From positions 40,824-104,823 of the forward strand of contig PXBG01000103.1 of the NCBI GenBank assembly GCA_003566995.1: DNA of 64,000 nucleotides, given 5' to 3'. The notes under the pieces were generated by a model. It had not been told where the DNA came from. It saw nothing but the letters and a program-made list of their open reading frames with translations, and ran no database searches. The stretch is from Syntrophobacteraceae bacterium. GTDB taxonomy: Bacteria > Desulfobacterota > Syntrophobacteria > Syntrophobacterales > Syntrophobacteraceae. Both the position numbers and the translations under genes were made by a program. Positions 1-8,888 of the stretch are shown piece after piece (position 1 is the stretch's first letter; every line of letters begins with the position of its first letter).

Positions 1-481
1 TGGCCGCGGAATAGCCGGTCATGCCTGCACGCCCCACCACCGCCAGAACCGAGGAGATGTTGATGATTTTTCCCGACCGCTTCATGAGCATGATGGGCAC
101 AGCCAGCCTGCAGCAGAGAAAAGCGGCCTTGAGATTGATGTCCATGACCTGCTCCCACTCACTCAGGTCCATGGCGGCGAGCAGAGTCTCCCCCGTCCGC
201 CCCGCATTGTTCACGAGAATGTCCAGCACCCCGAACTTTTCCTTGAGGGAATGGAACATTTCCTCCACCTGGCCGGCATGGAGAAGATCTGCCTGAAACA
301 CCTCTCCGGAACCACCCTCTGCGCGGATAAAATCCACCAGTTCCTGCGCCTCTTCCGTGGAGCGATTGCAGTGAACGGCCATCCGGGCTCCCGCACGGGC
401 CAGGGCCAGGACGATTTCCCGGCCGATTCCACGCCCTCCGCCTGTCACCAGGGCCGTCTTTCCCGTCAAATCAATCTTCAT
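1..481 (-). CDS. fabG: 3-oxoacyl-ACP reductase, SDR family (3' end missing)
   Basis: NADPH-dependent short-chain dehydrogenase/reductase that would reduce the 3-ketoacyl-ACP made by the FabF encoded just upstream. The first 160 residues read through to the window edge. They show the Rossmann glycine motif TGGGRGIG near residue 13, the NNAG motif near residue 90, and the start of the active site, with the ISS strand and YSAA (the Tyr of YxxxK) at the edge. Start ATG at 481 overlaps the 3' end of the FabZ-like gene by 11 bases, which implies translational coupling. The C-terminal third lies outside the window, so the family call is firm but substrate choice is inferred from neighbours. Confidence 0.9.
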   Translation of the reverse strand, partial: MKIDLTGKTALVTGGGRGIGREIVLALARAGARMAVHCNRSTEEAQELVDFIRAEGGSGEVFQADLLHAGQVEEMFHSLKEKFGVLDILVNNAGRTGETLLAAMDLSEWEQVMDINLKAAFLCCRLAVPIMLMKRSGKIINISSVLAVVGRAGMTGYSAA

Positions 482-923
482 GGACAGTTTTTTTCCCACT
501 GTAGTATTCGTACATTCGTTTCAATTCACCGGGCGCGATGCTTTCAAAGTGACCATAGAGTATTCGGTCAATCCAGGCGATGCGTTCCCCGTCCACCCAT
601 ATTTCCCCCTTGCCCATGGTGTCACGGCGGGAAGAGGAAACAATTTCTCCACGAATTTCCGCGCGAAAACCCGGCCGCATGTGAGAGGGCACGGCCACAC
701 CTTCCAGCAAAATCAGAGCCGCGCTCATTTTGAAGTCGCTGGAATAAGTGATGAGCCACCCAAGGAGCTGAGCCATGGCCTCCACGAAGATCACACCCGG
801 AACGCACGCGCTGCGGGAGTAATGGTTGCGCAGAAACTCCTCCGACAGGGAAAAAGTTTTCACGCCCTCAATGGACCTGGCTTTTTCAATGGTGGTTATG
901 GCGTCGTAGAAAAGAAAACGCAT
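471..923 (-). CDS. FabZ/FabA-like 3-hydroxyacyl-ACP dehydratase (hot-dog fold)
   Basis: A 150-residue hot-dog protein of the FabZ family, expected to dehydrate 3-hydroxyacyl-ACP in the cytoplasm. The helix motif HYSRSACVPGVIFVEAMAQ (about residues 34-52) keeps the catalytic His and Glu and the PGV turn of FabZ (HFPGxPxxPGVLxxEAxAQ). It sits between fabF and fabG and completes a condensation-reduction-dehydration set. Start ATG at 923 is preceded by GGAG four bases upstream. Sequence outside the active helix is quite divergent from housekeeping FabZ, so it may serve a specialised acyl chain rather than bulk fatty acid synthesis. Confidence 0.8.
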   Translation of the reverse strand: MRFLFYDAITTIEKARSIEGVKTFSLSEEFLRNHYSRSACVPGVIFVEAMAQLLGWLITYSSDFKMSAALILLEGVAVPSHMRPGFRAEIRGEIVSSSRRDTMGKGEIWVDGERIAWIDRILYGHFESIAPGELKRMYEYYSGKKTVHED

Positions 924-1026
924 CTTGCTCCATCCTTCAAAAAACTCACCGGCACCCCGGACAGAAGAACACCTCTGAAGGCACCAAACACTTTCATGCT
1001 GCGGTCAAAACGTGGAAGAACCTTTT

Positions 1027-2325
1027 CTATGCCTCGAAAGAGCCCAGACAAAGGCAGGCATTCTGGCCTCCAAAACCAAAAGCATTGGACAGGGCAACAC
1101 GGTGGTCCGCCTTGCGCATTACATTGGGCACGTAGTCCAGATCACATTTGGGGTCGGGGTGCTCATAGTTGATGGTCGGCAGAATCACGGAGCGCTCCAT
1201 TCCCATGAGGGTGAGAGCGCATTCGATGGCCCCCGCCGCAGCGATGGTGTGGCCCAGCATGGACTTGTGGGAACTGACGGGGACCTCGAAACTCCGCTGT
1301 CCCAAACATTGCTTGATGGCCATGGTCTCCGTGAGATCGTTTTGCTGGGTGGATGTGCCGTGGGCGTTGATGTAGTGAACGTCTTCAGGCCCAAGGCCCG
1401 CGTCTTTGAGAGCGCCTTTCATGGCGTAAAGGGCACCGAGCCCCTTGGGATGAGTGTCCGTGATGCGGTAGGCATCCGCCGCCGACCCGTAGCCAAGAAT
1501 TTCCCCCAGGATGGTCGCCCCCCGGGAAAGGGCGTGGCCCAGTTCTTCCAACACCAGGGCGCCCGCCCCTTCCGACATGACAAACCCGTTGCGGCGCCGG
1601 TCAAAAGGGCGTGAAGCCGTCTGGGGAGTGGGGTACTTTTCCACCAGGGCCCGCAGGAGACAGAACCCTGACAATCCCACGAAATCGAGAGTCGCTTCAG
1701 CGCCTCCCGCGAGCATGAGGTCACAGGATCCTTCGCGAATGAGAAAAGCTGCCTCCCCAATGGCCTGGGCGCCGGCGGCACATGCGGAAGAAACAGAGAG
1801 GGTGGGGCCTTTGCAGTTGAAGAGGGCGGCCAGAGTGATGGCCCCCACGTCGGGTTTTCTTTGAAAAAAAGTCAGAAAAGGGTAACCGCCCGCTGCGTGA
1901 AGACCCTTCAGGTTCCACTTTCCGTCGGCACCCATATGGCGCTGAAGAAAGGCCATGCGATCCACACCGGGATTGTCGCCGTGGGAACCCAGGGCCACAC
2001 CCATGTGGTCCCCGAACCTGGAAGTGTCCAGTCGGGCCCGCACGAGCGCTTCCTGGGATGCGGACCGCATGAGCCGAAGAGCCCGGGATGAGATCTTGTT
2101 CGTGCGAAGATCCTTGTCCCCTTCGAACTCCGCCAGCCACCGGTCCTTCACTTCCCCGCCAATGGTGCAGGGCAGGCCAGTGGGGTCGAATGAAGTGAGC
2201 CGGTCCACTCCCGACTTGCCCTCCATGGCGTTGAGAAACGTCTCTTCCGCATTCTTGCCGAGAGGGGTGACCATTCCCCATCCCGTCACCACCACACGAC
2301 GTCTGGAATTGATCCCAAAGCTCAA
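1027..2325 (-). CDS. fabF: beta-ketoacyl-ACP synthase II
   Basis: Condensing enzyme that elongates acyl-ACP with malonyl-ACP; 432 residues, a normal length for KAS II. The catalytic triad is visible: Cys in SVSSACAAGAQ, His in NAHGTSTQQNDLTE, and the Lys/His block SSHKSMLGHTIAAAGA. The C-terminal FGFGGQNA motif is intact. I chose TTG at 2325: it has GGAG six bases upstream and overlaps the stop of the upstream ACP gene as TTGA, and the residues before it are not conserved-looking. The longer reading from 2418 would overlap the ACP gene by almost 100 bases. It lies in the minus-strand fatty-acid-like cluster. Confidence 0.93.
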   Translation of the reverse strand: MSFGINSRRRVVVTGWGMVTPLGKNAEETFLNAMEGKSGVDRLTSFDPTGLPCTIGGEVKDRWLAEFEGDKDLRTNKISSRALRLMRSASQEALVRARLDTSRFGDHMGVALGSHGDNPGVDRMAFLQRHMGADGKWNLKGLHAAGGYPFLTFFQRKPDVGAITLAALFNCKGPTLSVSSACAAGAQAIGEAAFLIREGSCDLMLAGGAEATLDFVGLSGFCLLRALVEKYPTPQTASRPFDRRRNGFVMSEGAGALVLEELGHALSRGATILGEILGYGSAADAYRITDTHPKGLGALYAMKGALKDAGLGPEDVHYINAHGTSTQQNDLTETMAIKQCLGQRSFEVPVSSHKSMLGHTIAAAGAIECALTLMGMERSVILPTINYEHPDPKCDLDYVPNVMRKADHRVALSNAFGFGGQNACLCLGSFEA

Positions 2326-2885
2326 AATATGCTCCGCTCCTCCTGAATCTTCTTCAGCCATTCCTGAATGAGATCGTCCCCGTTGGGGTAAACGGCATAC
2401 TCGCCACAGGAGGCGCATTTCACCCGGAGCCCGTCTTCACAGGTCCATTGAGCGGCCCCGCAATGGGTGCACTTTTCAGGCAGAGCGTCGAGAATATCGC
2501 GAATGCCTTCCACCAGAGAGCCGATGGTGATCAGCGCAGGCACCTCGTCCATGTCCATGCCCGCTTCCAGGCGGGGCATCTGATCTCCGAAACGAATCTT
2601 CAGAAGTTCGACGGCTTTTTCCGTCAACAGGCCATCTTCATTGACGGCCGACCCCTCGCCAAACATCTCTTCCACATGCTCGAGCACGAAATGCCTGGCC
2701 ATCTTGATGCCAAAAACCTGTTCCAGGCGGTAATTGATGTCAAGAAAATCCAGCGATTCAGCATCCAGATCATTGACCAGGGAGGAATCCCGGCGAATCA
2801 CGTCTTCATCCACGCGTAGCGTCTCAGCGATCGCTTTTTTCAGCTCCTGAAAAATCCGCTCGTCCGTAATGAACTCGTTTTTCAT
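2322..2885 (-). CDS. acyl carrier protein with C-terminal zinc ribbon
   Basis: A 187-residue two-part protein. Residues 1-90 resemble acyl carrier protein: the helix II motif DLDAESLDFLDINYRLEQ contains the Ser (in ESLDFLD) that would carry 4'-phosphopantetheine. About 130-175 is a zinc ribbon with CTHC and CASC knuckles 17 residues apart (CTHCGAAQW ... CASCGEYAVY). Ordinary ACPs are about 80 residues, so the extra 100 residues are distinctive. Start ATG at 2885 follows a strong GAGGAG. The stop overlaps the fabF TTG start by four bases, so the two are almost certainly translated together. The zinc ribbon may dock the carrier to its partner enzymes, but that is inference. Confidence 0.82.
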   Translation of the reverse strand: MKNEFITDERIFQELKKAIAETLRVDEDVIRRDSSLVNDLDAESLDFLDINYRLEQVFGIKMARHFVLEHVEEMFGEGSAVNEDGLLTEKAVELLKIRFGDQMPRLEAGMDMDEVPALITIGSLVEGIRDILDALPEKCTHCGAAQWTCEDGLRVKCASCGEYAVYPNGDDLIQEWLKKIQEERSIF

Positions 2886-3153
2886 GCATTCTCCTCGAAA
2901 AAAATGAACCCCAACACTCCTGAAAGTCATTGAGGACTGAGAATCGTCATATGGGCGGCGAAAGAATTGGATGCCCTGCACCTCAAAACCTTCTTTTTGA
3001 TAACAGCAATCGAGGCCGGCACCCTGTAAAAGGGCCCCGCCCCTGAAGTGGCCTCACGAAGCCCCTGGGCTCCCCCTGGGGAAGAAGGGGCCACGGGAAA
3101 GGTGACGGGTGAATTTCACATGGTGCAAAGAACGTTCCCTTGGGGGACAAAGG

Positions 3154-3921
3154 TCAGAACCTTTGGAGTGCATTGGACATGCCCCGATCGCAAACGATGG
3201 TCTGCCCGCAAATTCCGCGGGCTGCGGGGGAGCAGAGAAACGCTGTCACATCGGCTATTTCTTCAGCCTCCACCACCAAGTGCTCGGGCAGCTGGTCCAG
3301 ATTTTCCATGTGCTGCCGAAGCACCTTGTAAGAGTCCGTTTTGACGATTCCACCGCTCACGGCATTGACCGTCACACGCCGCGGGCGCAGGCTCTCGGCG
3401 AGATCCCTGACCACAGCTTCCATGGCGGCCTTCATGCTGCCAAGAGGGTAAGCCGGATTGAAAAAGCGGCTTCCCAGGCTGGAAATGAAAACGATTTTTC
3501 CCGCCGATTCTTCCAGGAGGGGAAGTGCCTCCTGAACACAGAAGATGTTGCCCATGTAATTGACCTGAATGAGATCCCGCAGTTCCCTTTCCAGGAGTCG
3601 CTCTATGGGCTTGAAGGGAGCCCTCGCAGCGTTCAGGATGAGAAAATCCAGGCGCCCCGCCTCTCTTCCGATGGTTTCCATCATTTCTTTGACCGCAGAC
3701 CGGGACGAGATGTCCGAAGCCACGGCAGTGAGCCGTCCTCCCATGAGGGCCACACGCTCCTGCAGTTCCTCCGCCTTGGCTTTCGAGGACCCCGCCCCTT
3801 TGCGGTGATTGACAAAAACTTCCGCACCGCTCCCCGCGAAGCGAAGGGCAATGGCCGCGCCAATTCCCCGCGACCCCCCCGTCACCAGCGCCACCTTGTT
3901 TTCGAATTCTTTTTCTGCCAC
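3154..3921 (-). CDS. SDR oxidoreductase, FabL-like enoyl-ACP reductase candidate
   Basis: 255-residue Rossmann-fold SDR; glycine motif TGGSRGIG at residue 15. The core ISSLGSRFFNPAYPLGSMKA followed by VNAVSGGIVKTDS resembles FabL-type enoyl-ACP reductases (ISSLGS...SKAALE...VNAVSGG) more than FabG. The active-site spacing is Tyr-x5-Lys (YPLGSMK), neither the YxxxK of FabG nor the Yx6K of FabL. It heads the fatty-acid-like cluster, which otherwise lacks an enoyl reductase, and this supports the role. Start is GTG at 3921 with GGAG five bases upstream. It is separated from the ACP gene by about 270 bp, so it may have its own promoter. Confidence 0.75.
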   Translation of the reverse strand: MAEKEFENKVALVTGGSRGIGAAIALRFAGSGAEVFVNHRKGAGSSKAKAEELQERVALMGGRLTAVASDISSRSAVKEMMETIGREAGRLDFLILNAARAPFKPIERLLERELRDLIQVNYMGNIFCVQEALPLLEESAGKIVFISSLGSRFFNPAYPLGSMKAAMEAVVRDLAESLRPRRVTVNAVSGGIVKTDSYKVLRQHMENLDQLPEHLVVEAEEIADVTAFLCSPAARGICGQTIVCDRGMSNALQRF

Positions 3922-4309
3922 GCAAACTCCGCAAATTCATTGCAAGAAAGCACCACAAGGCCATTCACACAAAAGGAAATTTGGTTAGCACAGCCAATGC
4001 AGAATGTCAACGAAGAGCACGCCAGGCCTGCGCATGTCAAGGGGCACAGGGTGCAACTTCCCGGCCGGAATTCGGGAACACTTTTTTTCTGTTCAAATAA
4101 AGGCGCAAATGATGTGAAGTGTGTTATAGCGTCCCACTGGAACCCCCTGGCACAGGGGTTCGCCAGGAGCGGACAGTTCAGCGGAAAACATTGTCCACCC
4201 CGGCGGCGCGCAGGGAAAAAAATTCCCCAAAAACCCTGAAAAGGGACATGATGGAGGCAGGCGGAGCAGTCACCCCCTTACCAATAAGTGAACCTCACGA
4301 GGAGGCGTC
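3922..4309. other. divergent intergenic region upstream of pepA and the FabL-like gene
   Basis: 388 bp between two divergent genes, so it should hold both promoters, but I see no convincing -35/-10 pair. It contains two inverted repeats: TTCCCG (4058-4063) with CGGGAA (4073-4078), and a hairpin at 4141-4160 (AACCCC...GGGGTT with a one-base bulge) about 150 bases upstream of pepA. No ORF with a plausible ribosome binding site was seen. Confidence 0.5.
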
Positions 4310-5830
4310 ATGCAGTTTGAATGGCAAGTGGCACCCATGAATGAATGGCATGGGGACGGCATTGTGTTTTTCTGTTTTGAAAAAACATCCACACCCCCAT
4401 CCTGTCTCGAAAGGTGGTGGCAACAAACTTCAACCTCTTTGCCCGAATCCTATACCTGGAAAGATTTCCGCGGAAAACCTCAGGAAATCGCCCTTCATTA
4501 CGAAGTTGCGAAAGAGGGCATTCCAAGGGTTCTTCTCGTGGGCCTGGGACCCGAGGACAAATTCGACCTGGAAAAATTCCGATCCGCCATGGCCGCTGCC
4601 ACGCGCAAATCGAGAGACCTGCGCCTGGGAAAACTGGTGCTGCCCCTGGAAGCCCTTCAAGACCTTCCCCGGGACACGAACCGCCTTCTGGAAGAAGCGC
4701 TGGTCGTGGCAAAAACGAGCCTTCATCGTTTCGACGCCCTCAAAACCCGGGATGTGGAACCCCTTCCTTTTCCGGAGGAAATTCTCATTTCCACCGAGAA
4801 CCGGCCACAGGCGCCCGCATCAGGCATTCCGCCCATGGCCGAGGGCATCGGGTCGGGCATCTGCCTGGCCAGAGACCTCGTGGTCTCTCCCTCCAACCGG
4901 GTGACCCCCTCCTGTCTGGCAAAAACAGCCCAGCAACTCTCGGGGAAGTACGGCTTCAAAGTGGAAATCATAGACCTCCAGGGAGCCCAGACCCTCGGAA
5001 TGGGCGCTTTTGCGGCCGTGGCTCAAGGGAGCAGCGAACCCGCCTGCATGATCGTCTGCGAACACTGTCCCCAGGGCCTGGAAAACACCCCTCCCCTCGT
5101 TTATGTGGGCAAGGGCATCACCTTCGACACGGGTGGCATCTCCATAAAACCCAGTGCCAACATGGAAGCCATGAAACAGGACATGGCGGGAGCGGCAGCT
5201 GTTTTGGGGGCCCTGGAATGCATCGGAAAGCTGAAGATCAGGCAGCGGATCGTGGGCATCATTCCCTGCACCGAAAACATGCCCGACGGAAAGGCCTACA
5301 AGCCCGGAGACGTGATCAAGTCCCTGGAAGGCCTGACCATCGAAGTGATCAGCACCGACGCGGAAGGCCGCATGGTCCTTTGTGACGCCCTCACCTATGC
5401 CCTTCGTTACAAACCTGCCCTGATCATCGACCTGGCCACCCTCACGGGCGCCTGCATCATCGCCCTGGGCAAGCATGTGGCAGGCGTCCTCGCCAACCAC
5501 GAGGGCCTCAGCAAAGCCATCCAGAACATGGGTTCGGAGGTGGGCGAAAAGTTCTGGCCTCTGCCCCTTTGGGATTCCTATTTCGAATCCATCAAAAGCG
5601 ATGTGGCCGATTTCAAAAACGTGGGGGACCGGTCTGCGGGAGCCATCATCGGAGGCATTTTCCTGAAACAGTTCGTCCCTGACGACGTGCCCTGGGCACA
5701 CCTGGACATTGCCGGAACGGCGTGGGCCGACAAAGATCAGCCCACATCGCCCAAAGGAGCCACCGGCTTCGGTGTTCGAATCCTCGTGGAACTCGCCAGA
5801 GATCCCTCAATGGTGAAGTCCCTTTCCTGA
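4310..5830 (+). CDS. pepA: leucyl aminopeptidase (M17 family)
   Basis: Cytosolic dinuclear-metal aminopeptidase that removes N-terminal residues from peptides; 506 residues, the family's usual length. The C-terminal catalytic domain shows the metal and active-site motifs: GKGITFDTGGISIKPS (Lys and Asp ligands, about residue 269), then STDAEGRMVLCDAL (Asp and Glu ligands, about residue 347; the family signature is NTDAEGR, here with Ser first) and the LATLTGA helix. Start ATG at 4310 follows GAGGAGG. It is monocistronic, with a convergent cupin gene 49 bases downstream. Identification is secure. Confidence 0.95.
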   Translation: MQFEWQVAPMNEWHGDGIVFFCFEKTSTPPSCLERWWQQTSTSLPESYTWKDFRGKPQEIALHYEVAKEGIPRVLLVGLGPEDKFDLEKFRSAMAAATRKSRDLRLGKLVLPLEALQDLPRDTNRLLEEALVVAKTSLHRFDALKTRDVEPLPFPEEILISTENRPQAPASGIPPMAEGIGSGICLARDLVVSPSNRVTPSCLAKTAQQLSGKYGFKVEIIDLQGAQTLGMGAFAAVAQGSSEPACMIVCEHCPQGLENTPPLVYVGKGITFDTGGISIKPSANMEAMKQDMAGAAAVLGALECIGKLKIRQRIVGIIPCTENMPDGKAYKPGDVIKSLEGLTIEVISTDAEGRMVLCDALTYALRYKPALIIDLATLTGACIIALGKHVAGVLANHEGLSKAIQNMGSEVGEKFWPLPLWDSYFESIKSDVADFKNVGDRSAGAIIGGIFLKQFVPDDVPWAHLDIAGTAWADKDQPTSPKGATGFGVRILVELARDPSMVKSLS

Positions 5831-5879
5831 AGCTGGACAAACGTCAGGACCTTTCCCTGAGCCCGAGTCCCGAAACCGT

Positions 5880-6536
5880 TCATGACTTCAAAAGGCGCAG
5901 GGCATCTTTCATGAGCTGCTCTTTTTTGCGTTTGGGAGGCAGGATCTTGTAAACCCGTTGGTTCTTTTCATCAAAACCCTGAACAAATCCCCTGGGAGCG
6001 GGCCTTCCGTACATGTTCAGAGAGAGGATGGTCCCCTCCGTGGGGTTTCCCGTCTTGTGAATGCCCGCGTCAAAGGCGTGCGTGTGCGCCGTTTCCCCCG
6101 CCTTGAGCAGAAACCGCTCCGCAGGGACGATGCGGGCATGGCCCTCACGGGTTCCATCGTCTTCCCGCCGGTAATTGATGACTTCGTATCCGTCGGAAGG
6201 ACTTCCGATCACCCCCCACGAACTGTGGTCATGGGGAGCCGTGAATTCGCCGGGCCCCCACAGGTACATTCTCAGGGAAAACACTCCCTGGCTGTCCACG
6301 TGAAGGACCACTTCATTGTCGAACATGGTGGGGCGCCTCATGTCGGGATAACCTCCACCTCCGAGTGCGTCCTCCAGCAGATGGGTGAAAAGGCTTTTGT
6401 TGAGCAGCAGCCGGGGAAGCATTTCCCGGGTGTAACGGATACAGGCTTCATCGTTGTCCATTTTGCCCAGCTCTTCGCCGCAGCGCCGGCAAAAGTCTGC
6501 AATCTCACCGGGAACGTTTTGAGTGGATACCTTCAT
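5880..6536 (-). CDS. cysteine-dioxygenase-like cupin protein
   Basis: 218-residue single-domain cupin of the cysteine dioxygenase-like group. The Fe-binding motif is seen as APHDHSSWGVIG (HxH near residue 97) with a third His in the AHTHAFDAGIHKTGN segment and a following hydrophobic beta strand. Homologues oxidise thiols (cysteine, 3-mercaptopropionate) or are uncharacterised. The substrate cannot be told from sequence, and the organism looks anaerobic, so an oxygen-dependent role would fit the oxidase genes elsewhere in the window. It reads in the same direction as, and downstream of, the molybdopterin oxidoreductase, 63 bases away, and could be cotranscribed. Confidence 0.75.
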   Translation of the reverse strand: MKVSTQNVPGEIADFCRRCGEELGKMDNDEACIRYTREMLPRLLLNKSLFTHLLEDALGGGGYPDMRRPTMFDNEVVLHVDSQGVFSLRMYLWGPGEFTAPHDHSSWGVIGSPSDGYEVINYRREDDGTREGHARIVPAERFLLKAGETAHTHAFDAGIHKTGNPTEGTILSLNMYGRPAPRGFVQGFDEKNQRVYKILPPKRKKEQLMKDALRLLKS

Positions 6537-6599
6537 GACGTTTCATTTCCTCCTGAATGCGGGAACACCTCCCAGTTGGTTCAGTGACAATATCGATCC

Positions 6600-8564
6600 T
6601 CAGGAACGATCTCCCGGGGCATCCTTCCCTTCCGGGCTGTTTTCCAGCCGCACATACTGCTGATAAAAAGGAGCCCCGCGCCCCATGTCCGTGAGGCCGG
6701 ACTGAATGAGGCGGTTGGCTCCACCGCCCCGTTTCATCCAGTCCCCCCGGCGGTAGAGAATCACCTCGGGATGAAGTCCCTCCATGACTTCAACCTGCAC
6801 GGTCATGCTTCCCAGGGGCGACACCAGTCGAACATTCTTCGCCAGGTTCAGGTGAACAAGGCCCGGGTGATCGGGAGCCACCCAAACCACCGGAGGAATC
6901 ACCTGCTTCTCTTCGGGAATCTGGGAATGCATGGCGTCCCCCCGAATGAGGGTCAGGAAGCGGTACGGAAACCCTGGAGGAGCTTCCTCTTCTTCATGAA
7001 GTGCCGTGGGGAACCGGTACTTGCCGTCCGGGTGGTCAAAGACCATGCCCTCGTAGGCCACCGAGGGCCTGACCGCTTTCACGAAGCCCTGGCGCCGAAG
7101 TTCTTCCAGAGTGACGGGCAGAAAGGGAGCCTCGATGGATTGCCTCAAACAGCTTTCCACGTCGGGAATGTGAACGGAAGGCTCCAGCCGCCTGCCCAGT
7201 TCCCGAACGATCCAGTGGTCCGTTCGGGCTTCTCCGGGAGGATCCAGGGCCTTTTTCACGTGCTGCACATAATCGTGCATGTAGGATGACTCCACATCCT
7301 CCTGCTCGAAAGCGAGGGCGCAGGGAAGGACCAGGTCCGCCCTCATGGCCGTGTCGGTCATGAAAGCGTCCACCACCACTTTGAAATCTATTGTTTCAAA
7401 GGCGGAAACCACTTCCGAGCTGTGGGGCGCCTGATTGAGGAAGTTGGAGCCATCCACCCAAATCATCCTGATGGGGGGATCGGCCGCCTGAAGAATGTCC
7501 CGGCCTATGGTCGGCATGAGAAAAGTGCGGATGGCATATCCCCCGGGGGCCCTCGCCCAGTGCAGGTTGAGATTCCTCAGGGAATGCATGTGAAAGTAGA
7601 CACCCCCTCCCGAAAGGCCGATGTTGCCCGAAAGAAGAGCCAGGGCATTGATGAAACGGACATTTTCGCCGCCATAGGCGTAGCGCTGAAGTCCCGTACC
7701 GATGATCGTCGCCGTGGGAGTGAAATCCCCGTAATATTCAAGAATAGTCCGGGCACTCCTGCCGTCCACGTGGCAGCGTCTGAGCAGGTCCTCCGCAGAC
7801 TCGCTGAAAATCAACCGGCGAAAACCATCGTGGTGGATGGTTTTTTCCAGCACGTTTCTGGAAACGCCCTTTTGTTCCCAGAGAAGGCGAATCACGGCCG
7901 CCGCGAGAAAACGGTCGACTCCAGGCCGAATGCGCACCCATTCATCGCTGAAACTGCCGCTTCCGTCTCCTCCCGGAGAAATGGTCAGCACGCGGGTTCC
8001 GTTCTTTCTCGCCCGGCTCACGAGGGCTGAAGTGTGAACGGAGCTTCTCGGCAGGTCTCTTCCCCAGTTGACGATGGATTTTGCATTGAGAAGATCCATG
8101 ATGTCATGGTTTTCCCGGGACCCGAAGTCCATGACACAGGCCACAAAACCGGCCGCATCGCAAAGGGACCCTCTCACCCTGGTCGCCCCCAGAGAGGAGA
8201 AGAACAGCTTGCTCACCTGCTTGAGAGCTCCCTTGGCCCCTTCCCCGTGAAAATGCAGAATGGAAAGGGGTTCCGTCCGATACTCCTGAATTTTTTCAGC
8301 ACAAAGATCCAGGGCCTCGTCCCAGGAGATGGGCTGCCACTCCTTCCCACGGCGCAGCAGAGGGACTTTGATGCGGTCGGGGTGCTGCAGGCGTTCCAGA
8401 AATCCCCTGGACTTGCGGCAGGTGAAACCGGAAGTGAAGGGGTGATTCCCGTCACCTTTGAGGGAAAGCCGTCCCTTTTCGTCCTGGAAAATGAGCACGG
8501 CACAGGAATCGGGACAGTCGAGGGTGCACACCGATGGTCTGATCCGGGTCTTTTGCATGGGCAT
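6600..8564 (-). CDS. molybdopterin oxidoreductase (DMSO reductase superfamily)
   Basis: About 654-residue Mo/W-bisMGD enzyme. The N terminus binds a [4Fe-4S] cluster through C13, C17, C21 and C49 (CTLDCPDSC ... GFTCRK). The central and C-terminal MopB and molydop-binding domains follow. A Cys in GSLCDAAG is a possible metal ligand; I cannot confirm this. No twin-arginine signal is visible, so it is likely cytoplasmic. No separate Fe-S or membrane subunit lies nearby, resembling the stand-alone 'BisC-like' enzymes of unknown substrate. Starts at ATG 8564, ATG 8558 or TTG 8609 are all possible; the latter has AGGGA upstream. Function beyond superfamily is unknown. Confidence 0.82.
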   Translation of the reverse strand: MPMQKTRIRPSVCTLDCPDSCAVLIFQDEKGRLSLKGDGNHPFTSGFTCRKSRGFLERLQHPDRIKVPLLRRGKEWQPISWDEALDLCAEKIQEYRTEPLSILHFHGEGAKGALKQVSKLFFSSLGATRVRGSLCDAAGFVACVMDFGSRENHDIMDLLNAKSIVNWGRDLPRSSVHTSALVSRARKNGTRVLTISPGGDGSGSFSDEWVRIRPGVDRFLAAAVIRLLWEQKGVSRNVLEKTIHHDGFRRLIFSESAEDLLRRCHVDGRSARTILEYYGDFTPTATIIGTGLQRYAYGGENVRFINALALLSGNIGLSGGGVYFHMHSLRNLNLHWARAPGGYAIRTFLMPTIGRDILQAADPPIRMIWVDGSNFLNQAPHSSEVVSAFETIDFKVVVDAFMTDTAMRADLVLPCALAFEQEDVESSYMHDYVQHVKKALDPPGEARTDHWIVRELGRRLEPSVHIPDVESCLRQSIEAPFLPVTLEELRRQGFVKAVRPSVAYEGMVFDHPDGKYRFPTALHEEEEAPPGFPYRFLTLIRGDAMHSQIPEEKQVIPPVVWVAPDHPGLVHLNLAKNVRLVSPLGSMTVQVEVMEGLHPEVILYRRGDWMKRGGGANRLIQSGLTDMGRGAPFYQQYVRLENSPEGKDAPGDRS

Positions 8565-8636
8565 TCGGCAAACAATTTTTTTGGGTTGCACAAGCGACGG
8601 AGCTCCCAAAAGATTTCCCTGAGCACGATCCCCATT

Positions 8637-8882
8637 GCCCTGGCGGGCAATGCTGTTGACTTAAAATGTCTCAACCAGTGCAGCAACACCTTTACGTCAA
8701 ATGCAGCAACACCTTAACGCCAAGCGCAACAACACCTTAACGTCATTCCGGCGACCTTTTCGTCATTCCCGCGAAGGCGGGAATCCAGCCTTTGCAAGTT
8801 CCTGAGGATCCCCGACTTCGCGGGAATGACGTGGTAGAAAAACACACAAATCCTTAAATCAACAGCATTGGCCCTGGCGGGC
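8637..8882. repeat. MITE-like element with terminal inverted repeats and REP-type palindrome
   Basis: Non-coding element between the molybdopterin gene and ftsH. Outer 12-bp direct repeats GCCCTGGCGGGC lie at 8637-8648 and 8871-8882. Just inside are terminal inverted repeats AATGCTGTTGACTTAA (8649-8664) and TTAAATCAACAGCATT (8854-8869), with one mismatch. The interior holds three 23-bp imperfect tandem units (8680-8748, core GCAACACCTTAACG) and a perfect 16-bp inverted repeat CGTCATTCCCGCGAAG (8761-8776) paired with 8816-8831. ATTCCCGC...GCGGGAAT palindromes of this type are widespread bacterial REP-like repeats. There is no ORF inside, so it would be moved in trans. Confidence 0.8.
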
Positions 8883-8888
8883 CGGCAT

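Noticed and set aside
8637..8882. Interpreting the internal 23-bp units as a CRISPR array
   Set aside because: Only three imperfect, directly abutting copies with no unique spacers and no cas genes.
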